DNA of 64,000 nucleotides from Arabidopsis thaliana (lineage: Eukaryota > Streptophyta > Magnoliopsida > Brassicales > Brassicaceae). A program made the position numbers and the translations under genes. The DNA lies in NCBI RefSeq assembly GCF_000001735.4, contig NC_003074.8, positions 22,699,261-22,763,260 of the forward strand. The letters are read 5' to 3'. Positions 46,476 through 59,178 of the stretch are shown piece after piece (position 1 is the stretch's first letter; every line of letters starts with the position of its first letter). Below the pieces are notes generated by a model that was not told the DNA's origin, searched no databases, and worked only from the letters and a program-made list of their open reading frames with translations.

Positions 46476-47772
46476 ATGGCATCATCTCTTTGTGCTTCTT
46501 CTGCCATCGCTGCCATTTCTTCTCCAAGGTAAGCTCATCTTTTTCTCTCTTCTTATCAGTTATCATCACTTGCTATGTAGGAATGAGACTAAGATCCTTG
46601 TACAGTTGTACTTAATTAGTTTCGTTAACATGACTATGATAGTGATCCATTGATTGGGATTTATGATCTAGTATCCGAGAATGTGTGTGCGGTTGTAAAA
46701 TTAGTGATCCATCATCCATTTAGATTAAACGTTGTGCGACTATTGTTTGTGTGATCCAAACACCGATCTGCCCTATGTAATAATATGAATTTATGCATGG
46801 TTGGTGTTATTGAAGTTGTGACTAAATTTTTAGGGCTATGATATATGTGCAGTTTCTTGGGTGGTAAGAAACTGAGGCTGAAGAAGAAGTTGACTGTTCC
46901 AGCTGTGTCCAGGCCAGATGCGTCGGTGCGCGCCGTCGCAGCTGATCCAGATAGACCAATCTGGTTCCCGGGAAGCACTCCTCCAGAGTGGCTAGACGGT
47001 AGCCTCCCTGGTGACTTCGGATTTGATCCTCTTGGTCTTTGTGAGTATATTTTTTTTGTTCCTCCTTGCATGCTTTTTAACAAGTTTTATAAACAAAATT
47101 AGACTATATTTATAATTTTCTGACAAAATTTAGACACATGTCAGCATCGGACCCGGACAGTCTAAAATGGAACGTACAAGCCGAGATAGTCCACTGCCGA
47201 TGGGCTATGCTAGGAGCCGCCGGGATATTCATCCCAGAGTTCCTAACGAAGATCGGAATCCTCAACACTCCGTCATGGTACACGGCGGGAGAGCAAGAGT
47301 ATTTCACGGACAAAACCACACTCTTTGTCGTTGAGCTCATTTTGATCGGATGGGCAGAAGGACGTAGATGGGCCGATATCATCAAGCCCGGTAGCGTCAA
47401 CACTGACCCAGTCTTCCCAAACAACAAACTGACGGGCACAGACGTTGGTTACCCAGGTGGGTTATGGTTCGACCCGTTGGGTTGGGGATCCGGTAGCCCG
47501 GCTAAGCTCAAGGAGTTGAGGACCAAGGAGATCAAGAACGGAAGGTTGGCTATGTTGGCAGTGATGGGTGCTTGGTTCCAACACATCTACACTGGCACTG
47601 GTCCTATTGATAACCTTTTTGCACATCTTGCTGATCCTGGTCACGCCACAATCTTCGCTGTAAGTGTGATCCAAATCAAAACATATCTTTACTAAATGTT
47701 CATAACGTCGACACGTTTAATTGACTAGCTTTTGTGTGTGTGTTTTTTTTACAGGCTTTCACACCCAAGTGA
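46476..47772 (+). CDS. LHCA2: Photosystem I light-harvesting protein LHCA2
   Basis: Four exons, 46476-46528, 46853-47040, 47145-47659 and 47755-47772, give 257 codons, the LHCA2 length (At3g61470). The first ~44 residues are a Ser/Ala-rich chloroplast transit peptide ending near VRAVAA. The mature part is a three-helix chlorophyll a/b-binding protein: helix B carries [14 protein letters not shown] and helix [17 protein letters not shown], the paired Glu-Arg salt bridges and chlorophyll ligands of the LHC family. It forms the Lhca2-Lhca3 dimer on the PSI antenna belt in thylakoids and passes excitation energy to the reaction centre. The last exon has only five sense codons. Confidence 0.97.
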
Positions 47773-48326
47773 GACAACGAAAAAGGGTTATGGGGAGGTG
47801 AATGCGTTTGTGTGTGATCATGTTTGTACAAATATCATTTTGAACTTAAAATTATTATGTACTTTATATAAATTGTGGTCGAATGCAAATTAAGGTTCCC
47901 CGTAACACTCTTTTCCTAACTCAATGATCATAAGATGCTTTTACATTGTCATTCGGAGCATAAAAGAGTCCATCTTAATTGTTTTTCGTTATTGTTGATA
48001 TCTAAGCTTATGTTCTTCTTCTATCTCTCTCTCTTACCTTTCTCTCTTTCCGAATATCTCTTTCTCACCTTTCTCTCTCTCTCTTGCTTACCTTTTTCTA
48101 AATCTCTCTTTCTCACCTATCTTCTTTTCTCTCTCTCTCAATATAACATGACAAATTTAAATATTGAAAATCAACTGAAAATTTGTTATTGTCTAATGCA
48201 TATTCACTAAAGTTAAATCTAAGATAGTAGTTATACGTTAATTATGAACATGATTTAGCAATTATACAACTTCCAAATAGATAAGGTGGAAAAAAGTGAA
48301 CACATGAGTAAATTGAAGTTTAACTT
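47773..48326. other. LHCA2 3' flank
   Basis: 3' UTR region followed by a pyrimidine-rich stretch of CTCTTT repeats (48015-48142). No gene seen. Confidence 0.6.
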
Positions 48327-48659
48327 GTAAATATTTTGTACAGAGAAAGAACCTCTATCAATTAACACTCGATAAATTAGTAATCACTATAAATTACTTA
48401 TTTTTTCAGTCTCGAGTTAGATCAATGTAATATTTAACATCATTTGATAAAATAATAACTTGTTTGAAAATCTAATGTAACTAAATAGTCTAGTAATATC
48501 GTAAATTAATAATCATTATCATAAATTAATATAAACTTATCAAACATCAAAATTCCGATTACAAAAAGAATAAAAGTTTAGTTATGTTATTAATTATTAA
48601 AAATTTAGACGAAGGTATACTAGTTTTGTAATCCCATTATTAATAGTCTATAGAATGGT
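48327..48659. repeat. Direct repeat, left copy (~333 bp)
   Basis: Runs from GTAAATATTTTGTAC to AATAGTCTATAGAATGGT. It is highly similar to 50045-50387; shared perfect stretches include TTAATAATCATTATCATAAA and AATTTAGACGAAGGTATACT. Confidence 0.92.
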
Positions 48660-48699
48660 AACGGGCTAACGGCGATGGTGATAAACGGAAGAGAAGAGA

Positions 48700-48990
48700 G
48701 AGAGCTAGGGTTGGAGAAAGAGACAAAAGAGAGGGACTACGGAATGCAGAGGAAAGCTTCGGCGGTGTTCATAGGGTCGTAGAAAGGAGAAAAAAAACAG
48801 AGAGAAACGACGGAAGGCAGAGGAAAGCTTCGGCGGTGCTCATAAGAAACCCATGGAGAAGTCTAGAGTCGGAGATGTTGTCGGAGAAAGGAGAAAAAAA
48901 CAGAGAGAGAAGACGGAATGCAGAGGAAAGCTTCGGCGGTGCTCAGCTCATAAGAACCATGGAGAAATCTAGCGTCGGAGAGAAATACAA
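48700..48990. repeat. Minisatellite, three copies of a 70-105-bp unit
   Basis: The core GCAGAGGAAAGCTTCGGCGG occurs near 48746, 48817 and 48919. Copies 2 and 3 are ~102 bp apart and also share CATGGAGAA(G/A)TCTAG-GTCGGAGA and GGAGAAAAAAACAGAGAGA. GA-rich tracts (49000-49210) follow. Confidence 0.85.
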
Positions 48991-50044
48991 ACACACAACA
49001 GAGAGAGAGAGAAAGAGAGAGCTTACATTGTGAGATCAGAGCGAGAGCTTCCATCCAGAGAGAGAGAGTGAGAGCTTATATAGATGGTTTTCCGAATATA
49101 TAGTGTGTGAGAACGAAGAACCATCTTTTGTTTTTTTGTTTTTTTCTTAAGTACTTTTATATAAAAACACGAGAGAGAGAGAGAGAGCACGGAGAAGAGG
49201 GAGAGAGACAGAGAAAGCAATGGTAATGATCGGAATATGGTGCACGGCGGTGATGATCGGGAAATGGTGCACGGAGGAGAGAGAGAGAGCTAAAAAAAAC
49301 TTACATAGTAGTACATGAAATTTAATTGTTTATTTTTTGGGGTTTCTATGAAATCGTAGAAATATTATTTTATTAAATATGAAACTTACAATAAATATTA
49401 TTTTCTTTAACCTAGAGAAATAGTAGAGATACAAGTGGATATTGGATATAAATACCTCTTTATCAAAGACATTTTATACAACACACATATCAATATTAAT
49501 AATACAACGGTTGATTAAAGTCAAAAACAAAAAATCCCAACCCAAATTTTTTTAAGTTCACATATGTGTAGTTTGTTTAGCGTTTCAGAATTCTTTTCAA
49601 ACCAAGTAATCCGACTTTATTTTTAACTGACTCGTTTTTTTAATTATGTTTTGGTGTCAAAACTAATCAACCCATGGAAAGTATCAACCCACATATGTGG
49701 TTTAGCTTTTTCATAAATATACATTTTAATCATTTCTTGTTTAGTTAGTGACAAGACATGTTACTTGTTTGATGACAAATATTTGTATCTCCAATTTCTA
49801 AATCTTTTAGCCAAATGAAATTATATATTTGACCAAAAAAATAAAACTAAGAAAAGTGAAAGAGTATGGGGGCATCAGAATCTCTGTCATGTGAGTACTA
49901 TTTTTTGAACAAGCTAAGTAACGTCTTGTATCTATTTGATTTTTTTTTAGTATCATATAGCACGAGTGTCTTAATGAAATCGTTATTAGCTTCAATAATA
50001 CTAAATAAAATGTTTACTTTCACAATATGTAACCGATTAAATTC
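48991..50044. other. Interior of the repeat-flanked block, (GA)n tracts then AT-rich DNA
   Basis: Several GAGAGAGAGA tracts at 49000-49290, then AT-rich sequence with no supported frame. Confidence 0.6.
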
Positions 50045-50387
50045 GTAAATATTTTGTACGAAGAAAGGATCTCACTCGATAAATTAGTAATTACTATAAA
50101 TTAATTATTTTTTTAATCTCGAGTGAGATCAATGTAGTATTTAACATAATTTAATAAAATAATAATTTGGTTGGAAATATAATGTAATTATATAGTCTAG
50201 TAATATTATAAATTAATAATCATTATCATAAATTAATATAAACTTATCAAACATCGGAAATTCAGATTAAAAAAGAACAAAAGTTTAGTTGTATTATTAA
50301 TTATTAAAAATTTAGACGAAGGTATACTAGTTTTGTAATTCTATTATTATTACTCTATAGAATTAAATTAATAGTCTATAGAATGGT
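50045..50387. repeat. Direct repeat, right copy (~343 bp)
   Basis: Same orientation as 48327-48659, with small indels and scattered substitutions. The repeat ends are not TG...CA and no primer-binding site follows the left copy, so these are not ordinary LTRs. Confidence 0.92.
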
Positions 50388-50717
50388 TTGAGTAAACCGA
50401 GAAATGAGAGAGAGTTCTCCTTGAACCAAGGATAATCAATAATTGATTCCCGGTTTATTCGTAAAATTAGATTCGTATCACCGAAACCAATTATATTCGC
50501 AAAATTAAAATCCGATCAACATAAACCGGTCGGGCAATTCCAATTTTGATGCTCCGTTTATTGAGCGTTTATTGATCTGCGACTGCGAGATCCATCTTCT
50601 TCTTCTTCTCCTTCTTCTTCTTCCAACGAATGTTCCTATGATCTCTGTGTATGAACAGAATCTGTAATCAGATCCATTGTAGAGAGAGATAGCCATTTCA
50701 ATTCGAGGTAGCCAAAG
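50388..50717 (+). promoter_or_regulatory. Promoter and leader of the RIC1-like gene
   Basis: Starts directly after the right direct repeat. A (CTT)n-rich tract at 50590-50622 lies in the leader, as is common in Arabidopsis 5' UTRs. Confidence 0.6.
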
Positions 50718-53700
50718 ATGTATATGGCTTACGGGTGGCCGCAGGTGATCCCGCTTCTACCTGGATCGCAGCGAGTCGTGTACCTTAAGCTCGCCGGCCG
50801 GCTATTACTGGTCGTTTCTCCGTCTCACCTGGAGCTTTGGGGTTCTTCTCAGGTGCTTTATCATCATCTCTCTGCATTTCGTAGTAATTGGAGTCTAGAG
50901 TTGGTTAACTTATATAGCTTTTTGTTTGATTTTCCCGCAATTAGCAACGAGTGAGGTTGGGAAAGTATATGAGAGATGACAAGTCGTTGCGAGAAGAAGG
51001 AGAGAATTTGCAAGCTGTGTGGAGTCCAGACTCCAAATTGATTGCTGTTCTTGTAAGTTCTTAGTCTCACTCTTTTCCTTTGCTAATTTCTGCTAATTGT
51101 TTAGTCACTATCAATCTTTATCCAGCTGAGAATTTATTGAATTGTTTATACAAAATCTTGTTATTGGATCTTCTCCAGATTGTTCTTTATGTGTAAGGAT
51201 GAGAAAAAACATGTTTTTAGGTTTGATTGGTTGATGATTTCAGACATTCTAAAGCCTCTAATTTCAGTAGTATCTTATTTGAATCGTTTGATCAAGATGC
51301 ATGAAAATTCGGAACTTGTGAAAAAACCAGTTTTTTGTATGTCTTCTCACCAATTATTTTTTGATTCGCAGACATCATCGTTCTTCCTTCATATATATAA
51401 AATTAAGTTTACCGATAAAAGAGTAAAACCCGGAGAGAGACAACCCTCGGAGTTGTGTTTTGCAACCATATCTCTTTTGCTAAGTGAGCAGGTCCCTTTT
51501 GCTGGCAAGGACTTGTCTGTGTAAGTGCTTTTTCTGTACGTGTCTCTGCCGTGCTCAACATTTGCCGTAGGAGTCTACACAGTTAAAACTCTGGGATTAT
51601 AAATGTAAGGCCAATTCTTTCTCTCTCTGCAGGAGCAATTTTGTTAGGGACAGCAAAACTATGCTTTTGGGACTCTCCGATGGATCTTTATATAGTATTT
51701 CCTGGAAAGGAGAGGTAATGTACATCTGCTTCATCTGCATTGTTTGTTCTTGGGGTTTTTGAATTCTTTGTGCAAGATTCCTGATTTCTCATGTTTTGTT
51801 TGTCTTTGTAGTTTGGTGGAGCTTTCAGTATTGGCTCCCACCCTTCTGCTAGCAACGATGATAGACTCTTGTCCTACACTCTTGGTAATGGGCTAGTCTC
51901 TGGAGTAGCTTCACCAACACTTGCATCTGATGATAAATTCTCTACAAAACCGGCTATTGTTCAGCTGGAACTTTGCACTCGTTCCAAGTTATTGTTTGTG
52001 TTAAATTCGGATGGGCAGCTAGTAGTATGCTCTGTGAATAAGAAAGGTTTAAAGTACACTGAGAGTATTAGAGCTGAGAAGAAGTTGGGTGGTGATGCTG
52101 TTTGTGCATCAGTGGCTTCAGAGCAACAAATTCTTGCTGTGGGTACAAGAAAAGGGATGGTGGAGTTATATGATCTGTCACACTCGATCTCTCTCTTGCG
52201 AACAGTTTCTTTGCATGACTGGGGGTAAGCAACTTGTTACTATGAAAAGGGATGGTGGAATTTTGTGATGAACCTTTATTTTTTAATATTTGTTTTGAAA
52301 GGTTTGAGTATTACTATTCATCTGAGTAGTTTTTATTGTGGTGTTGTGTAAAGACCATAATATCATACTTGTCATACTACAACTGGAAGTTTATACGCCT
52401 TTGGTAGTTTTCAAGTTGTCTTACTGTGATTTATTTCATGCCCTTGATATTTTGGCTGCATCGTTAATAAAACTGTTTTAAAACTTGCAGTTATTCAGCG
52501 GATTACACTGGGCCTGTAAATAACATTGCATGGACGCCTGATAATTCTGCTTTTGCAGTTGGGTGGAAGTCGAGAGGACTTGCAGTTTGGTCTGTTTCTG
52601 GATGTAGATTAATGTCAACTGTCCGCCAAATTGGACTGACTTCTACATCTTCCCCTAAAATTAATCCAAAACAAGACTGTAAATACGAACCACTGATGAG
52701 TGGTACTTCAGCCATCCAGTGGGATGAATATGGATATAGACTATTTGCTACAGAGGAGGCATCATGTGATAGAATTCTTGCATTTTCTTTTGGGAAATGT
52801 TGCTTAAATAGAGGAGTTTCAGGAAAAACTTATGTTCGTCAGGTAATGTATGGTGATGATAGACTACTCATGGTTCAGGCGGAGGACACTGACGAGCTTA
52901 AGCTTTTACATCTAAAACTTCCAGTTGAGTATCATCATATCCGTTATCCCCTTTTGCTCATTCATCGTATCACTTTGAAATAAATTTCTTATATATATTT
53001 TCTTGGTCCAGGTTTCTTATATTAGCCAAAATTGGCCTGTTCAACACGTGGCAGCTAGCGAGGATGGGAAATACTTGGCGGTTGCTGGTTTACATGGCCT
53101 GATTTTGTATGACGTTAGGTTTAAGAAGTGGAGGGTATTTGGAGATGTCAGTCAAGAACAACAGATTCATTGCAAGGGTTTGTTATGGTTGGGGAAGATT
53201 GTCGTAATCTGTAACTTCATTGAAGCTTCTGAGACGTAAGTCCCGATCTATATTATTAGTTTCTAATCATGGTTCACTGGCTATATTTATTAATGTTTAC
53301 AAGGAAGAGAAAGTGCCTTTTAATAGAAATGTGTTTGCTACTCTTCCAGACTTTTTTACATTAATGTGATAAACGTTTCTGAGCATTTTGTCTTTGAATG
53401 TTGTTTAATTTCACGTGTATGTTCGCTAATTATTGCAGATATGAGCTGCTTTTCTATCCAAGATATCACCTTGATCAGAGCTCTTTACTTTGTCGTAAAG
53501 TGCTGCTTGGCAAACCAATGGTGATGGATGTTTACCAGGATTATATACTTGTATCTTATCTTCCGTTTATCATCCACGTCTACCATGTGAAGATATATGG
53601 TGAATTGACACCTTCAAGCAAAGCAGATCTACAGGTAGTTAGTTATTCCGGTTCATTTCTTCTCTGCATCATTTTCAGTAAATTATACTTTTTAACTTCC

Positions 53701-56700
53701 AAATGTGAACGCTTGAGTTGCTTTTCATGCACCTTAAAGTGATTAAATGACAAACAGCTTTCCACAGTAAGAGAGTTGTCCATCATGACTGCAAAGAGCC
53801 ATCCAGCAGCAATGCGATTTGTTCCTGATCAGCACCCGAGAGAAGGCGAATTGGATGAAGATAATTTGTCTTCTGATTTGTCAGAAAGGGAACCCTCAAG
53901 GTAATCATCAATAGAGTAGAATATCCTTTCAGTTTATGCTGTCATTCTAATTGCCTTTGTGGTCTCCATAGATGTCTTATACTGAGAGGAAATGGGGAGC
54001 TTTCACTTCTTGATTTGGTTGATGGACGAGAGAGGGAACTTACAGACTCAGTTGAACTATTTTGGGTGACATGTGGTCAATCGGAAGAGAAGACAAATCT
54101 TGTCGAGGAAGTATCTTGGCTAGATTATGGACACCGAGGAATGCAGGTAATTCCTCTGCTTCAAAGCTGCTTGTTATGCTCACTTTTCTTCTTCTTCTTT
54201 TTTTTTTTTTTTTTTTTCTTTTTTCTTTTTCTCGTTATAGGGTTGCCCTGCCCCTAAGTGTCTGACAGTAACTCTCTGTTTGATCCCTGTCTTTTGTAAC
54301 TTTTTTTGATTTGTTTAACGCTGAGATTCTATATTATAGGTTTGGTATCCTTCTCTAGGGGATGATCCTTTTATGCAAGAGGATTTCCTGCAGGTATGCA
54401 TGCTAGTAGAGTCCATTTTCACCGCCATTGGTGGCTTATCTTTTTGTTCTGATTTTTATTGTCTGTAACATTATTGTTTGACGACATTGACATTCAAACA
54501 CATCCCTCTTATAAATTTCTAATTTTTTCATTGTTTCAAATGCATTTTTATTATGTTCCATTCTTCAGCTGGATCCAGAGTTGGAATTTGATCGTGAGGT
54601 GTATCCCTTGGGACTTTTACCAAACGTGGGCGTCGTTGTTGGAGTTTCTCAGAGAATGTCATTTTCGGCAAGCGCAGAGTTTCCGTGTTTTGAGCCTACA
54701 CCCCAGGCTCAGACTATACTACATTGCCTGCTCCGTCACCTCCTTCAGGTATTGTTGGTCCTGGCTTCTCTTTTCTTAAGTTAGAATGATCCCTTCTTTC
54801 TTCCTTTATTCATTTCTCCTTTGCAATTTTTTTTTTCTCTCAGAATCTTATTCTGTTTTTCTCTTATTTTGGACAGAGAGATAAAAATGAAGAGGCGTTA
54901 CTCTTAGCACAATTATCGGCAGAGAAACCCCACTTCTCCCATTGTCTGGAGTGGCTTCTTTTTACTGTTTTTGATGCAGAGATTTCTAGGTATCCAATTC
55001 CTATCAATCTTTATAACGTATCTCTGTTCTTTGTAATTTATACTTAACCTTCTTGTCTTGCTTCACCTAATTGATTTTTTGTACTGAACATGTGGCTTCC
55101 AAATTTCAAGGCCAAATCCAAACAGGAACCAGATTTCAGGACCTGGACATCTTAAAAAGTTATCCCTTTTGAGAAAAGCCTGTGATTTAATAAAAAATTT
55201 CCCCGAGTACTATGATGTGGTTGTGAATGTAGCCAGAAAAACCGATGCCCGTCACTGGGCTGATTTATTTTCTGCTGCTGGGATATCAACAACGTATGTT
55301 TCTCTATCTCTGTGTTTGGCTTTTGTTTCTTGTAACGTGTATGAAACTAGTTTTGTTTACTGTACTAGACACGTGAGCAGTTAGCCGTTGCTAAGATAGC
55401 AAACTTCACCAATCTTGCCTGCTCTTTTTGTTGAGTAAACTGTATTCTGTGCTACGAAACTTGATATTCTCTTTTGGGTTCTAGATTGTTTGAGGACTGC
55501 TTCCAGCGAAGATGGTATCGAACTGCAGCTTGCTATATCCTTGTAAGACTCAGAAGCCCTTAACCCTCGAGTATGTTTAGTTAAATAATGTTGTATCAAT
55601 AAAACTGCAGTCTTCTGTTTGTTACTAGGCAAGTAGCAGTGTCAATTGTCATTTGATTAAAATCTCTTGGGACAAAAAAAGCGCATGGAGTTACTATTAT
55701 AGAACACTGAAGAAATCTATTAGGTTATGTTTCAAATCGTACACTAAGTATAGAAATGGTGCAGGTGATTGCAAAACTAGAAGGTGTTGCTGTCAGTCAG
55801 TACTGTGCTTTACGGCTATTGCAGGTAATTTCGGCTGTAGCATGTTGAATTTATATCTTTCGAGTCCTTTCTTGTCAATTTTGTTCTTTCTGTTCTTAAG
55901 AAAGTTTATTTTTATATTTGCAGGCGACACTTGACGAGTCCCTCTATGATCTTGCTGGAGAGCTAGTATGTATTTGATGTTCTTGTTGTTTGTTTAAAAT
56001 GGGCAATTCAAAGCTTAAATCCTAACTAATGATGTTATTCTATGACAATTATGCTGTTAGGTGAGGTTCTTACTAAGATCTGGAAGAGACATTGAGCAGG
56101 CGCCAACAGAATCAGATTCATTATCGCCTAAGCTTCTCGGTTTTCTTATTTTTGGCTCCAGCCACAAGAAATCATCACTCGATAAGAGGTGGAAACTACA
56201 ACTCTGATTGTAGTTTTTGATTTTCTAGAGTGATACAACTGTCTTCTGATCAAGATTTATTTGTAAAACGTGACCCTAAATGTAGCTCCTCGTTCAAAGA
56301 GCAAAGTCCTCATGTTGCTTCTGTAAAGAGCATACTTGAAAGTCATGCCAGTTACTTGATGTCTGGTAAAGAACTTTCAAAGCTTGTTGCATTCGTCAAA
56401 GGCACCCAGTTTGATATTGTGGTACGTATACAATTTGTACCATTCACCTTTTCATGCTTGGAACCAATAAGGTATATAGTCATTCACTAACAATACCAAA
56501 ATTCCAGGATTTTCTTCAACGAGAAAGATATGGTTGTGCGCAGCTGCAGAATTTTGCTGCAGGGCTTGAACTGATTGGGCAAAAGGTTAGAATCAACCCC
56601 CTTGTGGTTTCTTTGATGTTCAAAACTCGTTATTTTTCCCTCTCATTCTGCTGCTTGAAACAATTTGATAACTAAAACATAGATCCCTATCGCATCGTAA

Positions 56701-57216
56701 AAGTCTGCATATTTGAGTAAACTTATCTTACATCGAAGTCTAACTATTGAAATCCCTCAGCTGCAAATGAGTGAGCTACAGAACCGGTTAGATGCAGAGT
56801 TTCTATTGGCTCAGATGTGCTCCGTCAAATTCAAAGAATGGATAGTTGTTCTTGCCACTCTTTTACAACGGTCTGAGGTAAAAATCTTTTAGATTTCCAC
56901 CGTAATCACGACTTTAAAGCATTCACAGTGATATAACCAGATTGTTTCATTATTTTGTCACAACACAGGTTCTTTATGATATTTTCCGGTATGATCTACG
57001 GTTGTGGAAAGCATATAGCGTGACATTAGAGGTAACAAACTCTTGTTTCCATAACAATCGATATCGATTTCATCACGTGCGGGTCTCCTCTTTAAAACAT
57101 GTTCTTTGTTTCAGTCTCACTTGGCTTTCGCTCAGTACCATGACTTACTTCAGATTTTAGAGGCAAAACTCTCAGCGACCTCACGAGAAGAAAGCAATAG
57201 AGGTTCCATCTCTTGA
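50718..57216 (+). CDS. RIC1-like subunit of a Rab6-type guanine-nucleotide exchange complex
   Basis: Twenty-three exons, first 50718-50852, last 57115-57216, join in frame to 1142 codons. The N-terminal ~650 residues (MYMAYGWPQVIPLL, HLELWGSSQ, LQAVWSPDSKLIAVL, AVGTRKGMVELYDL, NIAWTPDNSAFAVGWKSRGL) form a WD40/quinoprotein-like beta-propeller. Residues ~735-950 (TILHCLLRHLLQRDKNEEAL, then EWLLFTVFDAE and RRWYRTAACYILVIAKLEG) match the RIC1 domain. In yeast and animals Ric1 with Rgp1 activates Rab6/Ypt6 at the Golgi for endosome-to-Golgi retrieval; a similar role is inferred. I recall At3g61480. All splice sites are GT-AG; intron 10 has a long pyrimidine tract (54187-54225). Confidence 0.9.
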
Positions 57217-59178
57217 TAAATCATTTTATTTTTGAAGCTTTTTCACATCAAACATTTTCTGCCTGAGTTTTCACGTTCGTGTAGATAAACATAATTTGAG
57301 AAGAAATAAGAAATACATCACCTCACATACTTTTACTATTTATTTTGGTCACAATAGAAAGGAAAAGAAATGTAGAAGTCATATCATGTTTGGCCTAAAT
57401 AATCGAATTGTTACAGCCTGAAATCGAAAATAAATTGAAAAAAACACTCTGCATTTTGTGTAATGTGCGTGTATATAAAACCATTGTTTTGTCCAACATA
57501 AAAAGATAAATGTATATGTATTTTGATTTACTATTCAGTATAACATGTTTTTATTCAAATCAATGAAGCTTGGAACAAAAGTATATGAGTGCTGACTAGG
57601 TGTAATGTTCTGGTCGTTATTATTACAAATAGTAGATTAGAGGTATTAAAAAAACAATCGGAGAAAGAAAAAGAGAGTTGTATTAAAATAAAACTGAAAA
57701 GTAAGATAAGCGTAAGCACCCGTGACCGTGAGTAAGTATGGAGGCGGCAGAAGTGGGTCGGCAGAAGTGGGGATGAGTGGAGTGAAAGTGGGACAACCCC
57801 AAAGTTCACAAGAGGCTAATTAGAAAACCAAAAAAACAACAATAACAAAATTGGAGATGCTCTTTTATGCAAAAAAAAAAAAAAAAAAAAGCAACAATAA
57901 TGAAAATTAACATGGTTTAACACATTCTCATTCCTATATATGTTACATGCGTAACTGGAGATGCTCTTGTATGCCCCCCAAATTTGCATAGTCCATGTTA
58001 CTTCACTTAAAGATAGTTTTATTTCTAACTTTTTCTTTATAAAAACTAACTGCCGTAAGTAGTAACTACCGAGTAGTATAAGATGGTAATGTAAAATTTA
58101 GTAGCCACGTCGAAAGTGACAAACAAGTGATGTATCTATACTCTACTCTCATAAGTCACAAGTCACATAGAGACAATCACCCATTCTTGTATCATATCCT
58201 TTTCAGATGCAAAAATAACCTCACACATTAAAACCCGTGAGTAAACAAACGAAGTAAAGGAATTGACGTTGTACTCACCTCACATTCTCTCCCTAGTTTA
58301 AACAAATTATGATTGTTATATGTTTGGAAAGATACATGCAACACATTTTAAATAATATGTTGTGATTGAGCCGAATGCTTATATGATTTTCTATTATACG
58401 TATAGCAATGAACACGATTATGAATTCGATTTAGAGTGATGATACAACCTTAATACCTTAATCCATTCAGGCTAGAGACCATAATAAGTTAACTTAATCT
58501 CCTCATCCTAGTCACTACTCGAATGCCATCTTTACGTTTAAAACAATTATGGCCACACTAACGATATACCTATGTTTGTTTGCTAGTATAATAAGGATAT
58601 GTCTCTATTTGCTATCACTTCAGCCTTTTCTGAAGACAATGTTACCGCTATATCTTCCAATCAATTGATACCACTAAATGATAAAATCATTGCTAATCTT
58701 ATAAGATCACCAAACACTCAGACAAAAAGTTTGAATCTTGCTTCTTCGTTTCTCCACTCTTTATCCGCTTATAAATACTCTTATTCTCTCCTCTTAACAT
58801 CCTCATCAAACCATTTAGCCTCTCCACACTCACAAAGGGCTCACAAGTCTCAAGTAATTCTCTTTCTCTCTCTCAAGCACAAACACACACAAATGTATAA
58901 ACAAACCCACCATTTTTGCTTTCAAATGTTAGTTGTTCACTATGTCTCATTTACATTAAACTCTCTTTTTCTTTTTCCCAAAAGTTGTTCACCAAAACCA
59001 ATTGATTAGCTCTCATTCTCATAAAAAAAACAAAACTTTACAACAATTACTAACCTTTCACATGCACCCATTTATTTACCAAACTACGAAAAAAGATACA
59101 ACCTTTTATATCTCTCTCTTTAACTAACTTAAGGAACTAACCATTCTCTCTTCCTTTTTTTTTTTCAGATACAAAACA
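57217..59178. other. Intergenic, RIC1-like 3' flank and GH28 promoter
   Basis: About 2 kb. It holds a poly(A) tract (57870-57890) and CT-rich leader sequence before the GH28 gene. No frame or RNA gene supported. Confidence 0.55.

Noticed and set aside
47938..48150. CT-rich tract as a coding or structured RNA feature
   Set aside because: Simple pyrimidine-rich low-complexity DNA; the open frame there only reflects composition.
48327..50387. Direct repeats as LTRs of a retrotransposon
   Set aside because: Ends lack TG...CA, no primer-binding site follows the left copy, no polypurine tract precedes the right one, and nothing inside codes for retroelement proteins.
58599..59009. 136-codon plus-strand open frame upstream of the GH28 gene
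   Set aside because: Low-complexity Ser/His/Leu composition, no recognisable domain, and it overlaps the CT-rich GH28 promoter/leader; most likely chance.
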